Assembly: GCA_001917665.1 (NCBI GenBank)
Contig: MNEL01000031.1
Span: 10,040-74,039, forward strand
Reading direction: 5' to 3'
Length of the DNA: 64,000 nucleotides
Source of the DNA: Gemmatimonadetes bacterium 13_1_40CM_69_22
GTDB lineage: Bacteria; Gemmatimonadota; Gemmatimonadetes; Gemmatimonadales; GWC2-71-9
This document shows, piece by piece, positions 39,147 to 47,309 of the stretch (the first letter of the stretch is position 1; every line of letters begins with the position of its first letter). The notes under the pieces are model-generated. The model made no database searches and was not told the origin of the DNA. It worked only from the letters and a program-made list of their open reading frames with translations. A program made the translations under genes and the position numbers.

Positions 39147-40574
39147 TCAGTGGACCAGATCAACCCAGCCTGCCTCGTTGGCAATCAGCGCGGACCGCCC
39201 CGTGGCATCAAACGCGATGCGACGCGGCTTGCCGCCCGTTTCGAGACGGGCGAGGACGCGCAGCGTGGGCCGGTCCAGCTGGACGACCCGCCCCGCAAAC
39301 AGCAATCCCACGTACAGCACGGCTTCGTCGGGACTCAGCGCCACGCTCAGCGCGGCAGTGCCGAACTGCGCCCGGTCAACTTGGCGACCGCTGGGCAAGT
39401 GGATGCGGTCGAGCCACCCCGCCTCGTTCGCCGCGTACAGTATGAGGCCGTCGGCGGAGAGGACCAGGTCCTGCGGGACGCCGCCCACCGGGAACCGACG
39501 CGTCATCCGCAGTGTCTGCGCATCAATCTCCAGGATGAACCCCGCCCTCCAGGTCGGGACATAAACCCAGCGACCGGATGGGTGCACCGCGAGCCCGGTG
39601 CACACCTGGGCGACCGGCACGGACGCTACCACGCGTCCCGCATCGATTGAGATCGCGCACAGCCGATCCAGGTTGGTCACGATGTACAGCTTGCGACCGT
39701 CGGGCGAGAGCGCCGCTCCAAGCGGGTGTCCCGGGACGGGAATGGTGCCGGTCTGCTGGAGCCGGGGGAGGTCGATGACCGCGATGTCTTCCGTGAACTG
39801 ATTGGTGACGTACGCCACGCGGCTCGACGAGCTCAACACTACGACCGTGGGAGCGCTGCCGGTGGCGATGGAGCCTGTGACGCGGAAGGGTGCGAGCTCG
39901 AGGCACTCGAGTGCGGCCGCGTGGAGACGCGTGAGATATGCCGTCCCATCCGCCGCTACGGCCACGTCGAACGGGCTGCCGGCGATGGGTAGGCGCTCCG
40001 TGAGGACAGCGGCGGGATGCCTGGGGCTGACACGCCGCGGTATTGTCCATCCGGGCTCGCGACGCGCCCAGCCTAGTCGTTCCCGCGCCGCCCCTGCCTC
40101 GGCCACAGCGTGGCCGGCCTGCGCCCCGCTGCGCAGCCGAGCACTCGAGAAGCGATCCCCGCACCGTTCCCGAAATCGCGACAGCAGCGCCGCGAGCCCG
40201 GCGCGCCGGACCTGGGACCAACGTAGTCCGGTGACGCGGTGCACTAGGCGGTATGCGACCGCCGGATCGAGCTGCTCGCGCCGCGCCAGCTCGAGCAGGG
40301 AGCTGTCGCCCGCTTCCGCCTCGAGCATCCAGTACAGCACCCGGGCCCATCCGGCTAGCTGCTCGAGCGGGGGAAGGCCGTCGCGCCGCAAGCCGCGGGC
40401 AAGCTGGTGGCGGTCCCGCAGCCCGACCCACGCGGCAATCTCGCCTGCCGATGGCGCATGCCCGTTGCGGCAGGCGAGGGCGCTGACGACGGCTCGGCTG
40501 GTCGCCGAGAGCGGCGGGAGCGCCGTCTGGAGCACGTTGGTGAGGCGAAGCGGGGGCATCGACCAGTCCTTCAT
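39147..40574 (-). CDS. HTH (AraC-like) domain fused to a YncE-type beta-propeller
   Basis: N-terminal GEIAAWVGLRDRHQLARGLRRDGLPPLEQLAGWARVL and LDPAVAYRLVHRVTGLRWSQVRRAGL; C-terminal propeller ending ANEAGWVDLVH; frame upstream of 40574 is antisense to ggt. Confidence 0.75.
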   Translation of the reverse strand: MKDWSMPPLRLTNVLQTALPPLSATSRAVVSALACRNGHAPSAGEIAAWVGLRDRHQLARGLRRDGLPPLEQLAGWARVLYWMLEAEAGDSSLLELARREQLDPAVAYRLVHRVTGLRWSQVRRAGLAALLSRFRERCGDRFSSARLRSGAQAGHAVAEAGAARERLGWARREPGWTIPRRVSPRHPAAVLTERLPIAGSPFDVAVAADGTAYLTRLHAAALECLELAPFRVTGSIATGSAPTVVVLSSSSRVAYVTNQFTEDIAVIDLPRLQQTGTIPVPGHPLGAALSPDGRKLYIVTNLDRLCAISIDAGRVVASVPVAQVCTGLAVHPSGRWVYVPTWRAGFILEIDAQTLRMTRRFPVGGVPQDLVLSADGLILYAANEAGWLDRIHLPSGRQVDRAQFGTAALSVALSPDEAVLYVGLLFAGRVVQLDRPTLRVLARLETGGKPRRIAFDATGRSALIANEAGWVDLVH

Positions 40575-40669
40575 CCAGCCCGACGTCAGAGCCAACGCCG
40601 CCCGCAAGAAGTGCACCGAAACCCACGAGCTGGCAAGGGCCGGCCCCCAGCGGGCCGCCCCCGCTGCTC

Positions 40670-42349
40670 TCAGTGCCCGGCGGCCATTCCGTCCTTGCGC
40701 GGATCCGAGCCGCCGGCGTAGCCCCGCGGCAGCCGCATGATCGCCTGCGCTCCGCCGAAGGCGACATCGGCCTCCGGCGTCAGCTCGTGGCCCAGCGCGG
40801 CGAGCGCGCGGCGCACCGTCTCGGCGATCGGCGCTTCCAGCGCGACGCGCCGCCCCTCGAGGTGCCGGAAGCGCGCGGCGTCGATCGCGTCCTGCAGATC
40901 CATCCCGAACACGATCAGGTTGAGCAACAGCTGCACGTGACCCTGCGGCTGCATCGAGCCGCCCATCACGCCAACGCTGAGCCACGGCGCGTCGCCGCCC
41001 CTGCCGTCCGGCCGCGTAACGAAGGCGGGTATGATCGTGTGGAACGGTCGCTTCCCGGGTGCAACAGTGTTCGGCAGGTCCGGCTCGAGCGTGAACCCGG
41101 CGCCCCGGTCCTGCAGCGCGAACCCGGTGCCCGGCACCACGACGCCGGAGCCGAACAGGTCGTACAGCGAATTGATGAAGGACACCATGTTGCCGGCCGA
41201 GTCGGCCACGGTGAGGTAGATGGTCTCGCTCGCGGTGAGCGGCTTGCCGGGCGCGGGACGGTCCGCCGCGCGGGACGGGTCGAGCAGCGCGCGGCGCGAC
41301 GCGGCGTAGGCATCGGTGAGGAGGTTCGCGGCAGGCAGCGTCATCGCCGTGGGGTCGCCCACGTACCGCGCGATGTCGGCGTAGGCGAGCTTCTTCGCCT
41401 CGATCAGGAGGTGGAGGTAAGCGGCGCTGTTGTGACCCAGCGCCTTCAAGTCGTACGGCTCGAGGATCTTGAGCATCTCGAGCGCGGCGACGCCCTGGCC
41501 GTTCGGCGGGAGCTCCCACACGCGGTAACCCTTGAACGTCGCGGAAATCGGCTCGACCCACTCGGGCCGGTGCTTACCGAGGTCGTCCACTGTCAGGTAG
41601 CCGCCGAGGGCGCGCACGCGCTCCGCGATCCGGCGGCCGAGCTCGCCGCCGTACAGCGCTCCGATCCCCTGCTCGGCAATGAGGCGAAGCGAGCGCGCCA
41701 GGTCGGGATTCTGGAACCATGCGCCGGCCGGCGGGGCGCGCCCATCGTCGACGAGATACGTCGTGCGCGCGCCTTCGTCGTTCCGCAGCTTGGCGACCTG
41801 CGTGGCCCACTCGGCGGCGATGATCGGGGTGACGGGGAAGCCGCCCTCGGCGTACCCGATGGCGGGCCGCAGCGCTTGCGCCAGCGTGATGCTCCCGAAG
41901 CGGCGCAGCAGCGCATCCCACCCCGACAGGGCCCCCGGGACGGTGATGTCCTCGACGCTCTCCTGGGGCATCGTGGTGTGCCCCTTCGCGAGCAGCGCCG
42001 CGCTGGTCATCAGGCTCCCCGACCGGCCGCTGGCGTTGAGCCCGTACAGCTTGTGGTCCTTGGCGGACCAGACGATGGCAAACAGGTCGCCGCCGATCCC
42101 CGTCATCGGGGGCTCGACGACGTTGAGCACGGCGGCCGCGGTGACAGCGGCGTCGACGGCATTGCCGCCGCGCTCGAGCACGGCGAGGCCCGCGGCCGTG
42201 GCGAGCGGCTGGCTCGTGGCGATCATGCCATGCGGCGCATACACCGTGGAGCGGTGGGCCAGGGACGTGGGGCGAGGCTGCTGTGAATCGGCCGCTCGAG
42301 TCATGGTGCAAAGGAAGCTGAGCAGGGTCAGATGGCGCGCAATAGTCAT
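40670..42349 (-). CDS. ggt: gamma-glutamyltransferase
   Basis: MIATSQPLATAAGLAVLERGGNAVDAAVTAAAVLNVVEPPMTGIGGD, DSAGNMVSFINSLYDLFGSGVVVPGTGFALQDRG. Confidence 0.95.
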   Translation of the reverse strand: MTIARHLTLLSFLCTMTRAADSQQPRPTSLAHRSTVYAPHGMIATSQPLATAAGLAVLERGGNAVDAAVTAAAVLNVVEPPMTGIGGDLFAIVWSAKDHKLYGLNASGRSGSLMTSAALLAKGHTTMPQESVEDITVPGALSGWDALLRRFGSITLAQALRPAIGYAEGGFPVTPIIAAEWATQVAKLRNDEGARTTYLVDDGRAPPAGAWFQNPDLARSLRLIAEQGIGALYGGELGRRIAERVRALGGYLTVDDLGKHRPEWVEPISATFKGYRVWELPPNGQGVAALEMLKILEPYDLKALGHNSAAYLHLLIEAKKLAYADIARYVGDPTAMTLPAANLLTDAYAASRRALLDPSRAADRPAPGKPLTASETIYLTVADSAGNMVSFINSLYDLFGSGVVVPGTGFALQDRGAGFTLEPDLPNTVAPGKRPFHTIIPAFVTRPDGRGGDAPWLSVGVMGGSMQPQGHVQLLLNLIVFGMDLQDAIDAARFRHLEGRRVALEAPIAETVRRALAALGHELTPEADVAFGGAQAIMRLPRGYAGGSDPRKDGMAAGH

Positions 42350-42358
42350 CGTCAGATC

Positions 42359-43393
42359 CTAGGAGAGTCGGTCGGCGATCGCGGCCGCGACGTCGCGGGT
42401 CCGTGCGCCGCCGCCCAAGTCCGGCGTCCGGACCCCCGCCGCGAGCGTCTCCTTGACGGCGCGCTCGAGGTCGCGCGCGGCGTCGGGGTGGCGCAGCTGC
42501 TCCAACAGCAGCGCTCCCGTGAGCACCGCCGCCATGGGATTCGCGATGCCTTTGCCCGCGAGCGGTGGCGCGGAGCCGTGTACCGGCTCGAACAGGCCGG
42601 CGCGACCGGGGTGAAGATTGGCGCTCGCCGCGAGGCCGAGTCCGCCGACGAGCCCCGCGCCCAAGTCGGAGAGGATGTCGCCGTAGAGGTTGTTCGTCAC
42701 GATCACCTGAAACCGCTCGGGCTCGCGCACCAGCTCCAGCGCCAGCGCGTCCACGTAGCGGTGCTCGGTCTCGATGCCGGGGAACGCGGCGGCCACCCGC
42801 TTGAACGTTTCCTGCCACACCTTGTGAGCGGGGACGGCGTTCGCCTTGTCGCTCATCGTCACGCGCGTCTTGCCGCGCGCCTTGGCCCACTCGAAAGCCG
42901 CCCGGATGATTCGCTCGACTCCCTTCACGGTGTTGATTTCCTCCGCGATGTAGCGTTCGCCGTCGATGCGGCCCTTTCCGAGATAGACGCCCTCGGTGTT
43001 CTCCCGAAAGATGACGAAGTCGATCGTCCGTCGCTCACCCCGCAGCGCCGCAAGATCGGGGTGCAGCAGCTGTACCGGCCGGAAGTTGATGTAGAGATCG
43101 AGCCGGAACCGCAGTCCGAGCAGGATATCCCGGGCGTGCTCGTTCCCGGGCACGCGCGGATCGCCCAGGGCGCCCAGGAAGATGGCGTCCACGTCGTCGC
43201 GCAGGTGACGAAACGCGCCCTCGGGGAGCGTCTCCTTCGTCCTCAAGTAATGGTCGGCGGAAAATGGGAGGCGTTCCAGGTCGAGCTCGAAGCCGTGCTT
43301 CGCCGCCACACGCTCCAGCACCGGGATCGCCGCTTCGATGACCTCCGGGCCGATCCCGTCTCCGGCGATCACCGCGATGCGATGGCGCTTCAC
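42359..43393 (-). CDS. isocitrate/isopropylmalate dehydrogenase family protein
   Basis: RIAVIAGDGIGPEVIEAAIPVLE, FRENTEGVYLGKG, VIVTNNLYGDILSDLGAGLVGGLGLAASAN, FEPVHGSAPPLAGKGIANPMAA. Confidence 0.92.
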   Translation of the reverse strand: MKRHRIAVIAGDGIGPEVIEAAIPVLERVAAKHGFELDLERLPFSADHYLRTKETLPEGAFRHLRDDVDAIFLGALGDPRVPGNEHARDILLGLRFRLDLYINFRPVQLLHPDLAALRGERRTIDFVIFRENTEGVYLGKGRIDGERYIAEEINTVKGVERIIRAAFEWAKARGKTRVTMSDKANAVPAHKVWQETFKRVAAAFPGIETEHRYVDALALELVREPERFQVIVTNNLYGDILSDLGAGLVGGLGLAASANLHPGRAGLFEPVHGSAPPLAGKGIANPMAAVLTGALLLEQLRHPDAARDLERAVKETLAAGVRTPDLGGGARTRDVAAAIADRLS

Positions 43394-44064
43394 TCGAAGC
43401 CGGTAGCGCGCCCGCAGCCGGCGCAGTAGCGCCAGCCAACGTCCACTTCACTGCCACACGCGGGACAGCGGAGCTCGCCCGACGGCGGCTGGCCGCACTG
43501 CGGGCAGAAGTTTACCTTGCGTCCCCCGGGGAGCGTTTCGCCGCAATAGGGGCACTGGCGCGGGGACTCGCTCTGCTCCGCCAGCTCGAACGCAGATCCC
43601 GATGGGCGGGTCGCCCCGGCGGCTTCTGCCTCCGCTTCCGGTTCCGTCTCCTCGTCCGGTCTCACGAGCTCCGGAGCATCGGGCAACGGCGCGTGGGACG
43701 GTGCGTACGCCCGGTCGCCGCGCAGGAAGCGCTCGGCGGCGAGCCGGTTCAGGCTCAGGATCGCGTCGGGAAACTGGCGGAACAGACCGGGATCGGGATT
43801 GACGTCCGCGGTTTCGCGCCGCAGCGCCTCCTGTACCTCCCCGGGGTCGAGTGAGACGTAGCCGCGCTCGCCCGACAGCAGCCGCAGCACCGCCATCTCG
43901 TAGTCCTGATGGGTCGCGACCTTCAGGGCGGAGCGGTTCGAGCGGTACGGGACGAGCCGCTCGTACACCTCCGCGGCGGGGAAGGGTACGGCGAGCCGCC
44001 CGGGCGCCTCGTCTGCCAGCACCCGCACCAGCCGCTCGAACAAGCGATCGAGGTCGTCAGCCAA
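43390..44064 (-). CDS. zinc-ribbon protein (two C-terminal CxxC pairs)
   Basis: CPYCGETLPGGRKVNFCPQCGQ...CPACGSEVDVGWRYCAGCGRATG. Confidence 0.75.
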   Translation of the reverse strand: MADDLDRLFERLVRVLADEAPGRLAVPFPAAEVYERLVPYRSNRSALKVATHQDYEMAVLRLLSGERGYVSLDPGEVQEALRRETADVNPDPGLFRQFPDAILSLNRLAAERFLRGDRAYAPSHAPLPDAPELVRPDEETEPEAEAEAAGATRPSGSAFELAEQSESPRQCPYCGETLPGGRKVNFCPQCGQPPSGELRCPACGSEVDVGWRYCAGCGRATGFE

Positions 44065-44100
44065 CCGGGCCCGCTCCCTTCTCCGGTCTCTCCGCGCCCG

Positions 44101-45147
44101 TCATTTCACGACCACCACGCCCTTCATGAAAGGATGCGGCGTACAGTGATATGGGTACGTGCCGGGCCGGTCGAACCGGTGGCTGAAGGTGCCGTTGGGG
44201 GGGATCGTGGGCGAGCCCGGCTCGGTGCCGTCGAACGTGACCGTGTGCTCGGCGACGTCGTCGTTCGCCCACACGACCGTCGCGCCGGCTGCGATGCGCA
44301 CCGTGTCGGTCGCGAACTTGTACTGCGAGATCTTCACGACGGCGGCCCCCTCGGGAACGACCAGCTTCGGCCTGCCGGTCGCGTGGAACCACGGGCTGAA
44401 CCGCTTCAGGTGCAACGGGATTGTGAACTCGAAGCCGTAGAGCATCTTCCCGTTACCGACCGAGTTCCCTTGAATCGTGCTCGTCGTGGCGTTGCTCGCC
44501 TGCAGGGAGAAAGTGTGCGGCGAGCTGGGGATCAGGAACTCGAGCGCCACGCTCCAGGCGGCGCGTGTCGACGGGCTGACGAAGGAGCCGAGATCTGCGC
44601 TCACTGCGATGTACTGGGTGAGCCGGGCGACGAAACCTCCGGCGAACGCGGCGCGGGCGGTGTCCAAGCCGAACGCCTTCGTCATTCCGCGCGCCGCGGC
44701 TAGCACGGTCAAGCGGCCGACCGTATAGTCAACACTGAGCTCGCCGTCCGCACTCCGCGCGGCGGCGTTGTAGGCAGGGGTGATCGCCACGGAGAACCCC
44801 GGTTGGCCCTCGCTCCCGAGCACCCTCCAGCGAGCGAACAGCTCGTTCTCGTTCGGACGGTATACCCCTGGCACGGCCACTACCTGCGAGTTCGATCCGT
44901 AGTGCAGCCCCAGCCCGACGGAGCGCCCGAGGCCCACGGCCAGGGTAAAGGTGGGGTAATTGTTGACCTTGTGGCTTGGATCACCTGTGACGTAGAACCG
45001 ATGCACGAAGTTGAACTGCACCACGCCCCCATCCGGCACCCAGGTCCCCCCGAGGTTGGCTGGGCGGTACAGTAGCGACTGCGCGGCGAGCGGCGTTACA
45101 GCCGGCGCGACCGCGAGCACGAGCAGAGCCAACGAAACACGCTTCAT
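44101..45147 (-). CDS. outer-membrane barrel-like protein with C-terminal cupredoxin domain
   Basis: Signal peptide MKRVSLALLVLAVAPAVTPLAAQ; C-terminal AGATVVWANDDVAEHTVTFDG...PGTYPYHCTPHPFMKGVVVV (type-1 Cu ligand pattern). Confidence 0.8.
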   Translation of the reverse strand: MKRVSLALLVLAVAPAVTPLAAQSLLYRPANLGGTWVPDGGVVQFNFVHRFYVTGDPSHKVNNYPTFTLAVGLGRSVGLGLHYGSNSQVVAVPGVYRPNENELFARWRVLGSEGQPGFSVAITPAYNAAARSADGELSVDYTVGRLTVLAAARGMTKAFGLDTARAAFAGGFVARLTQYIAVSADLGSFVSPSTRAAWSVALEFLIPSSPHTFSLQASNATTSTIQGNSVGNGKMLYGFEFTIPLHLKRFSPWFHATGRPKLVVPEGAAVVKISQYKFATDTVRIAAGATVVWANDDVAEHTVTFDGTEPGSPTIPPNGTFSHRFDRPGTYPYHCTPHPFMKGVVVVK

Positions 45148-45190
45148 AACGAGCCTCCTTCGTATGAGGGTGCGAACGACACAGCCTTTC

Positions 45191-45223
45191 AATTCCGCAT
45201 TCCGCACTCCGCATTCCGCACTC
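45191..45223. repeat. GCGGAATGCGGAGT-family dispersed repeat (single arm)
   Basis: AATTCCGCATTCCGCACTCCGCATTCCGCACTC, near-identical to 24151-24183. Confidence 0.92.
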
Positions 45224-45226
45224 GAT

Positions 45227-45730
45227 CTACCGCCACTCGCCCACCCAGCGGTCGTACAGCACCGGGACGATGCCGCCCTGCTGCAGCACCTCGATGCCCG
45301 ACGGGTCGCGGTAGGCCTTGCGGTAGAACACGTGCGTGACGCCCGAGTTGATGATGAGCTTCGCACACATCACGCACGGTGACGCGCTGATGAACACCAC
45401 TTTGTCGCGCACGCTCCCCGGCGCCTTGACGAGCGCGTTCATCTCCGAATGGATACAGCCGCAGCTCCCGGGGACCGAGGAGTCGCAGCGGTTCGGCAAG
45501 CCGCGCGCGTTCCCGTTATAGCCGATCGCGAGCACGTTCTCGAGCAGCTGGTCGGTCACCACGGTTCCCACCCGCAGCCGCGCGCACGTCGAGCGCTTGG
45601 CGAGCTCCTCGGCCATCCGCATATAAACCTCGTACAGCGGAATGCGGTCCACGGGTGGAACAGACGCACCGTTGGGTAGCAGGTTCAAGAAATGCGTGTT
45701 GGCGGCGACGCCGTCCTTAAAGACGCTCAT
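45227..45730 (-). CDS. dCMP deaminase (ComEB-like)
   Basis: CARLRVGTVVTDQLLENVLAIGYNGNARGLPNRCD, CGCIHSEMNALVKA, ISASPCVMCAKLIINSGVTHVFY. Confidence 0.93.
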   Translation of the reverse strand: MSVFKDGVAANTHFLNLLPNGASVPPVDRIPLYEVYMRMAEELAKRSTCARLRVGTVVTDQLLENVLAIGYNGNARGLPNRCDSSVPGSCGCIHSEMNALVKAPGSVRDKVVFISASPCVMCAKLIINSGVTHVFYRKAYRDPSGIEVLQQGGIVPVLYDRWVGEWR

Positions 45731-46307
45731 GCAGCTCCTGATCGGGATCGTAGTCGGTGTACTGCCCGCGCGCCCGTCGCTGCGCCAGCCACGTGTCGAA
45801 GCCGGACGGCACGAGCCCGTTGGAGCGCTCCTGGCGCTCGGCGGCGCGGATCGCGAGGTCGTTGACGTACTCGTTTTTGGGGTTGTCGTTGTGGCCGCGC
45901 ACCCACCGCCACTCGACTGCATGCCCGGCGGCGGCTTGCACCAGCTTTTGCCACAGCGGGAGGTTCTCTACGGCGCCGCCCTTGCGCCGCCAGCCGCGCG
46001 CCACCCAGCCCGGGACCCACTCGTTCATCCCCTTGATCAGGTACTCGGAATCGGACACGTACGTGACGTGGGCAGTGCGCCACTGCCGGTGCAGCCATTC
46101 CAGCGTGGCGATGGCGCCGGCGAGCGCCATGCGATTGTTGGTCGTGTCGGGGGAGCATTCGTACAGGTCCCAGCGCGCGACGCTGTCGCCCGCGGGGGCC
46201 TCGATCAGGGCGGCGTTGCCGCCCGGATTGGGCGGCTCCATGCCGTTGCCGAGGCAGCTCTCGTCGGCGTGCACCAGCACGCGGATCGGCGCCGTCTTCT
46301 CGGGCAT
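45717..46307 (-). CDS. RNase HI-like protein with substituted catalytic residues
   Basis: HADESCLGNGMEPPNPGGNAAL, TTNNRMALAGAIATLEWL, YVSDSEYLIKGM, WRWVRGHNDNPKNEYVNDLAIRAA. Confidence 0.88.
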   Translation of the reverse strand: MPEKTAPIRVLVHADESCLGNGMEPPNPGGNAALIEAPAGDSVARWDLYECSPDTTNNRMALAGAIATLEWLHRQWRTAHVTYVSDSEYLIKGMNEWVPGWVARGWRRKGGAVENLPLWQKLVQAAAGHAVEWRWVRGHNDNPKNEYVNDLAIRAAERQERSNGLVPSGFDTWLAQRRARGQYTDYDPDQELHERL

Positions 46308-46308
46308 C

Positions 46309-47061
46309 TCAGGGCTGGATCACCACCGGGATGTCGGTGTGGCGCAGGATCTCTTCGGCGTGGGACACGACGACGGCGCTGGGCCGGCCTTGCTCGTGGC
46401 TCAAGTGGGCGCCGGCGAACAGCGCGTCGCACCGGGTCCGCTTGATCACCTGGGCGACCACCTCCCCTGGCTTGCCGGGCTCGACGTGGGTCACGAACGC
46501 CACGCGCTGCATCGAGAGCAGGGCTTCCGCGACGCCGACCACCTGTAGTCCGGCGTCGCGGTCTTGCGCGGCGTGGATCAAGTGCACCGTACTCCCGACC
46601 ACCGTGGCGAACCGGGCGACGAGCTCGAGCGCCCGCTGGCTCGTCTCGCGCCCGTCGAACGCGAGCGCGCAAGCGGTCATCGGCGAGGGCAGCCCGCCGC
46701 ACACGATCACGCAGCGGTCGGCGATCCGGATCAGGGAGGAGACGGTGGGACCGAGGGCGTCGCCTTTAGTGGTGACGCCGCGGCGGCCGACGAGCACCGC
46801 GTCCACCGCCTTCGCGAGCTCGGCGAGCTCGACGTCGGGCTCACCTTCGCGCTCGGCGAGCTCGGCCTTCAGGCCCGCCGCGACGAGCCGCTCGCGGGCG
46901 CGGTCGAGCATCGCCGCGCCGTCCGCTGCGCGCCCGCCCCGCTCCCGCACGTACGCTACCACGACGGTGCTGCCGAACCGTTGAGCCAGCACCACCGCCT
47001 GCTCGAAGGCCGAGTCGGCCCGCGGGCTGCCGTCGAGTCCCACCAGCAGTCGCGTGAACAC
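46309..47061 (-). CDS. universal stress protein (two Usp domains)
   Basis: VFTRLLVGLDGSPRADSAFEQAVVLAQRFGSTVVVAYV...; second half ACALAFDGRETSQRALELVARFA. Confidence 0.85.
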   Translation of the reverse strand: MFTRLLVGLDGSPRADSAFEQAVVLAQRFGSTVVVAYVRERGGRAADGAAMLDRARERLVAAGLKAELAEREGEPDVELAELAKAVDAVLVGRRGVTTKGDALGPTVSSLIRIADRCVIVCGGLPSPMTACALAFDGRETSQRALELVARFATVVGSTVHLIHAAQDRDAGLQVVGVAEALLSMQRVAFVTHVEPGKPGEVVAQVIKRTRCDALFAGAHLSHEQGRPSAVVVSHAEEILRHTDIPVVIQP

Positions 47062-47063
47062 GC

Positions 47064-47300
47064 CTAGGGCAGCACCGCGAAGCACTCCAGCTCGCGCAGC
47101 GGGAACTCCAGGATTTCTCCGGTCATCGGGAGCCTCCCCTCGAGCGCCTCCTCGCGCTCGCCGGTGTCGAGCCGCTCGGCCACGACGACATATTCGGTGC
47201 CGCGCCGCCGCAGCGCTACCCGGCGCCGCTCCCGCACCGCCCGCTCCAGGGCGTCGAGCGCGTCGGGCGTGAGCGCGCGGTACTCGGGGATCGGGGGCAT
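47064..47300 (-). CDS. small hypothetical protein
   Basis: 78 aa, tight spacing to the flanking same-strand genes. Confidence 0.55.
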   Translation of the reverse strand: MPPIPEYRALTPDALDALERAVRERRRVALRRRGTEYVVVAERLDTGEREEALEGRLPMTGEILEFPLRELECFAVLP

Positions 47301-47309
47301 GGCGTGACG

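Noticed and set aside
40575-41561. Upstream extension of the HTH-propeller ORF
   Set aside because: Overlaps ggt antisense; protein-like sequence begins at MKDWSMPPLRL (40574)
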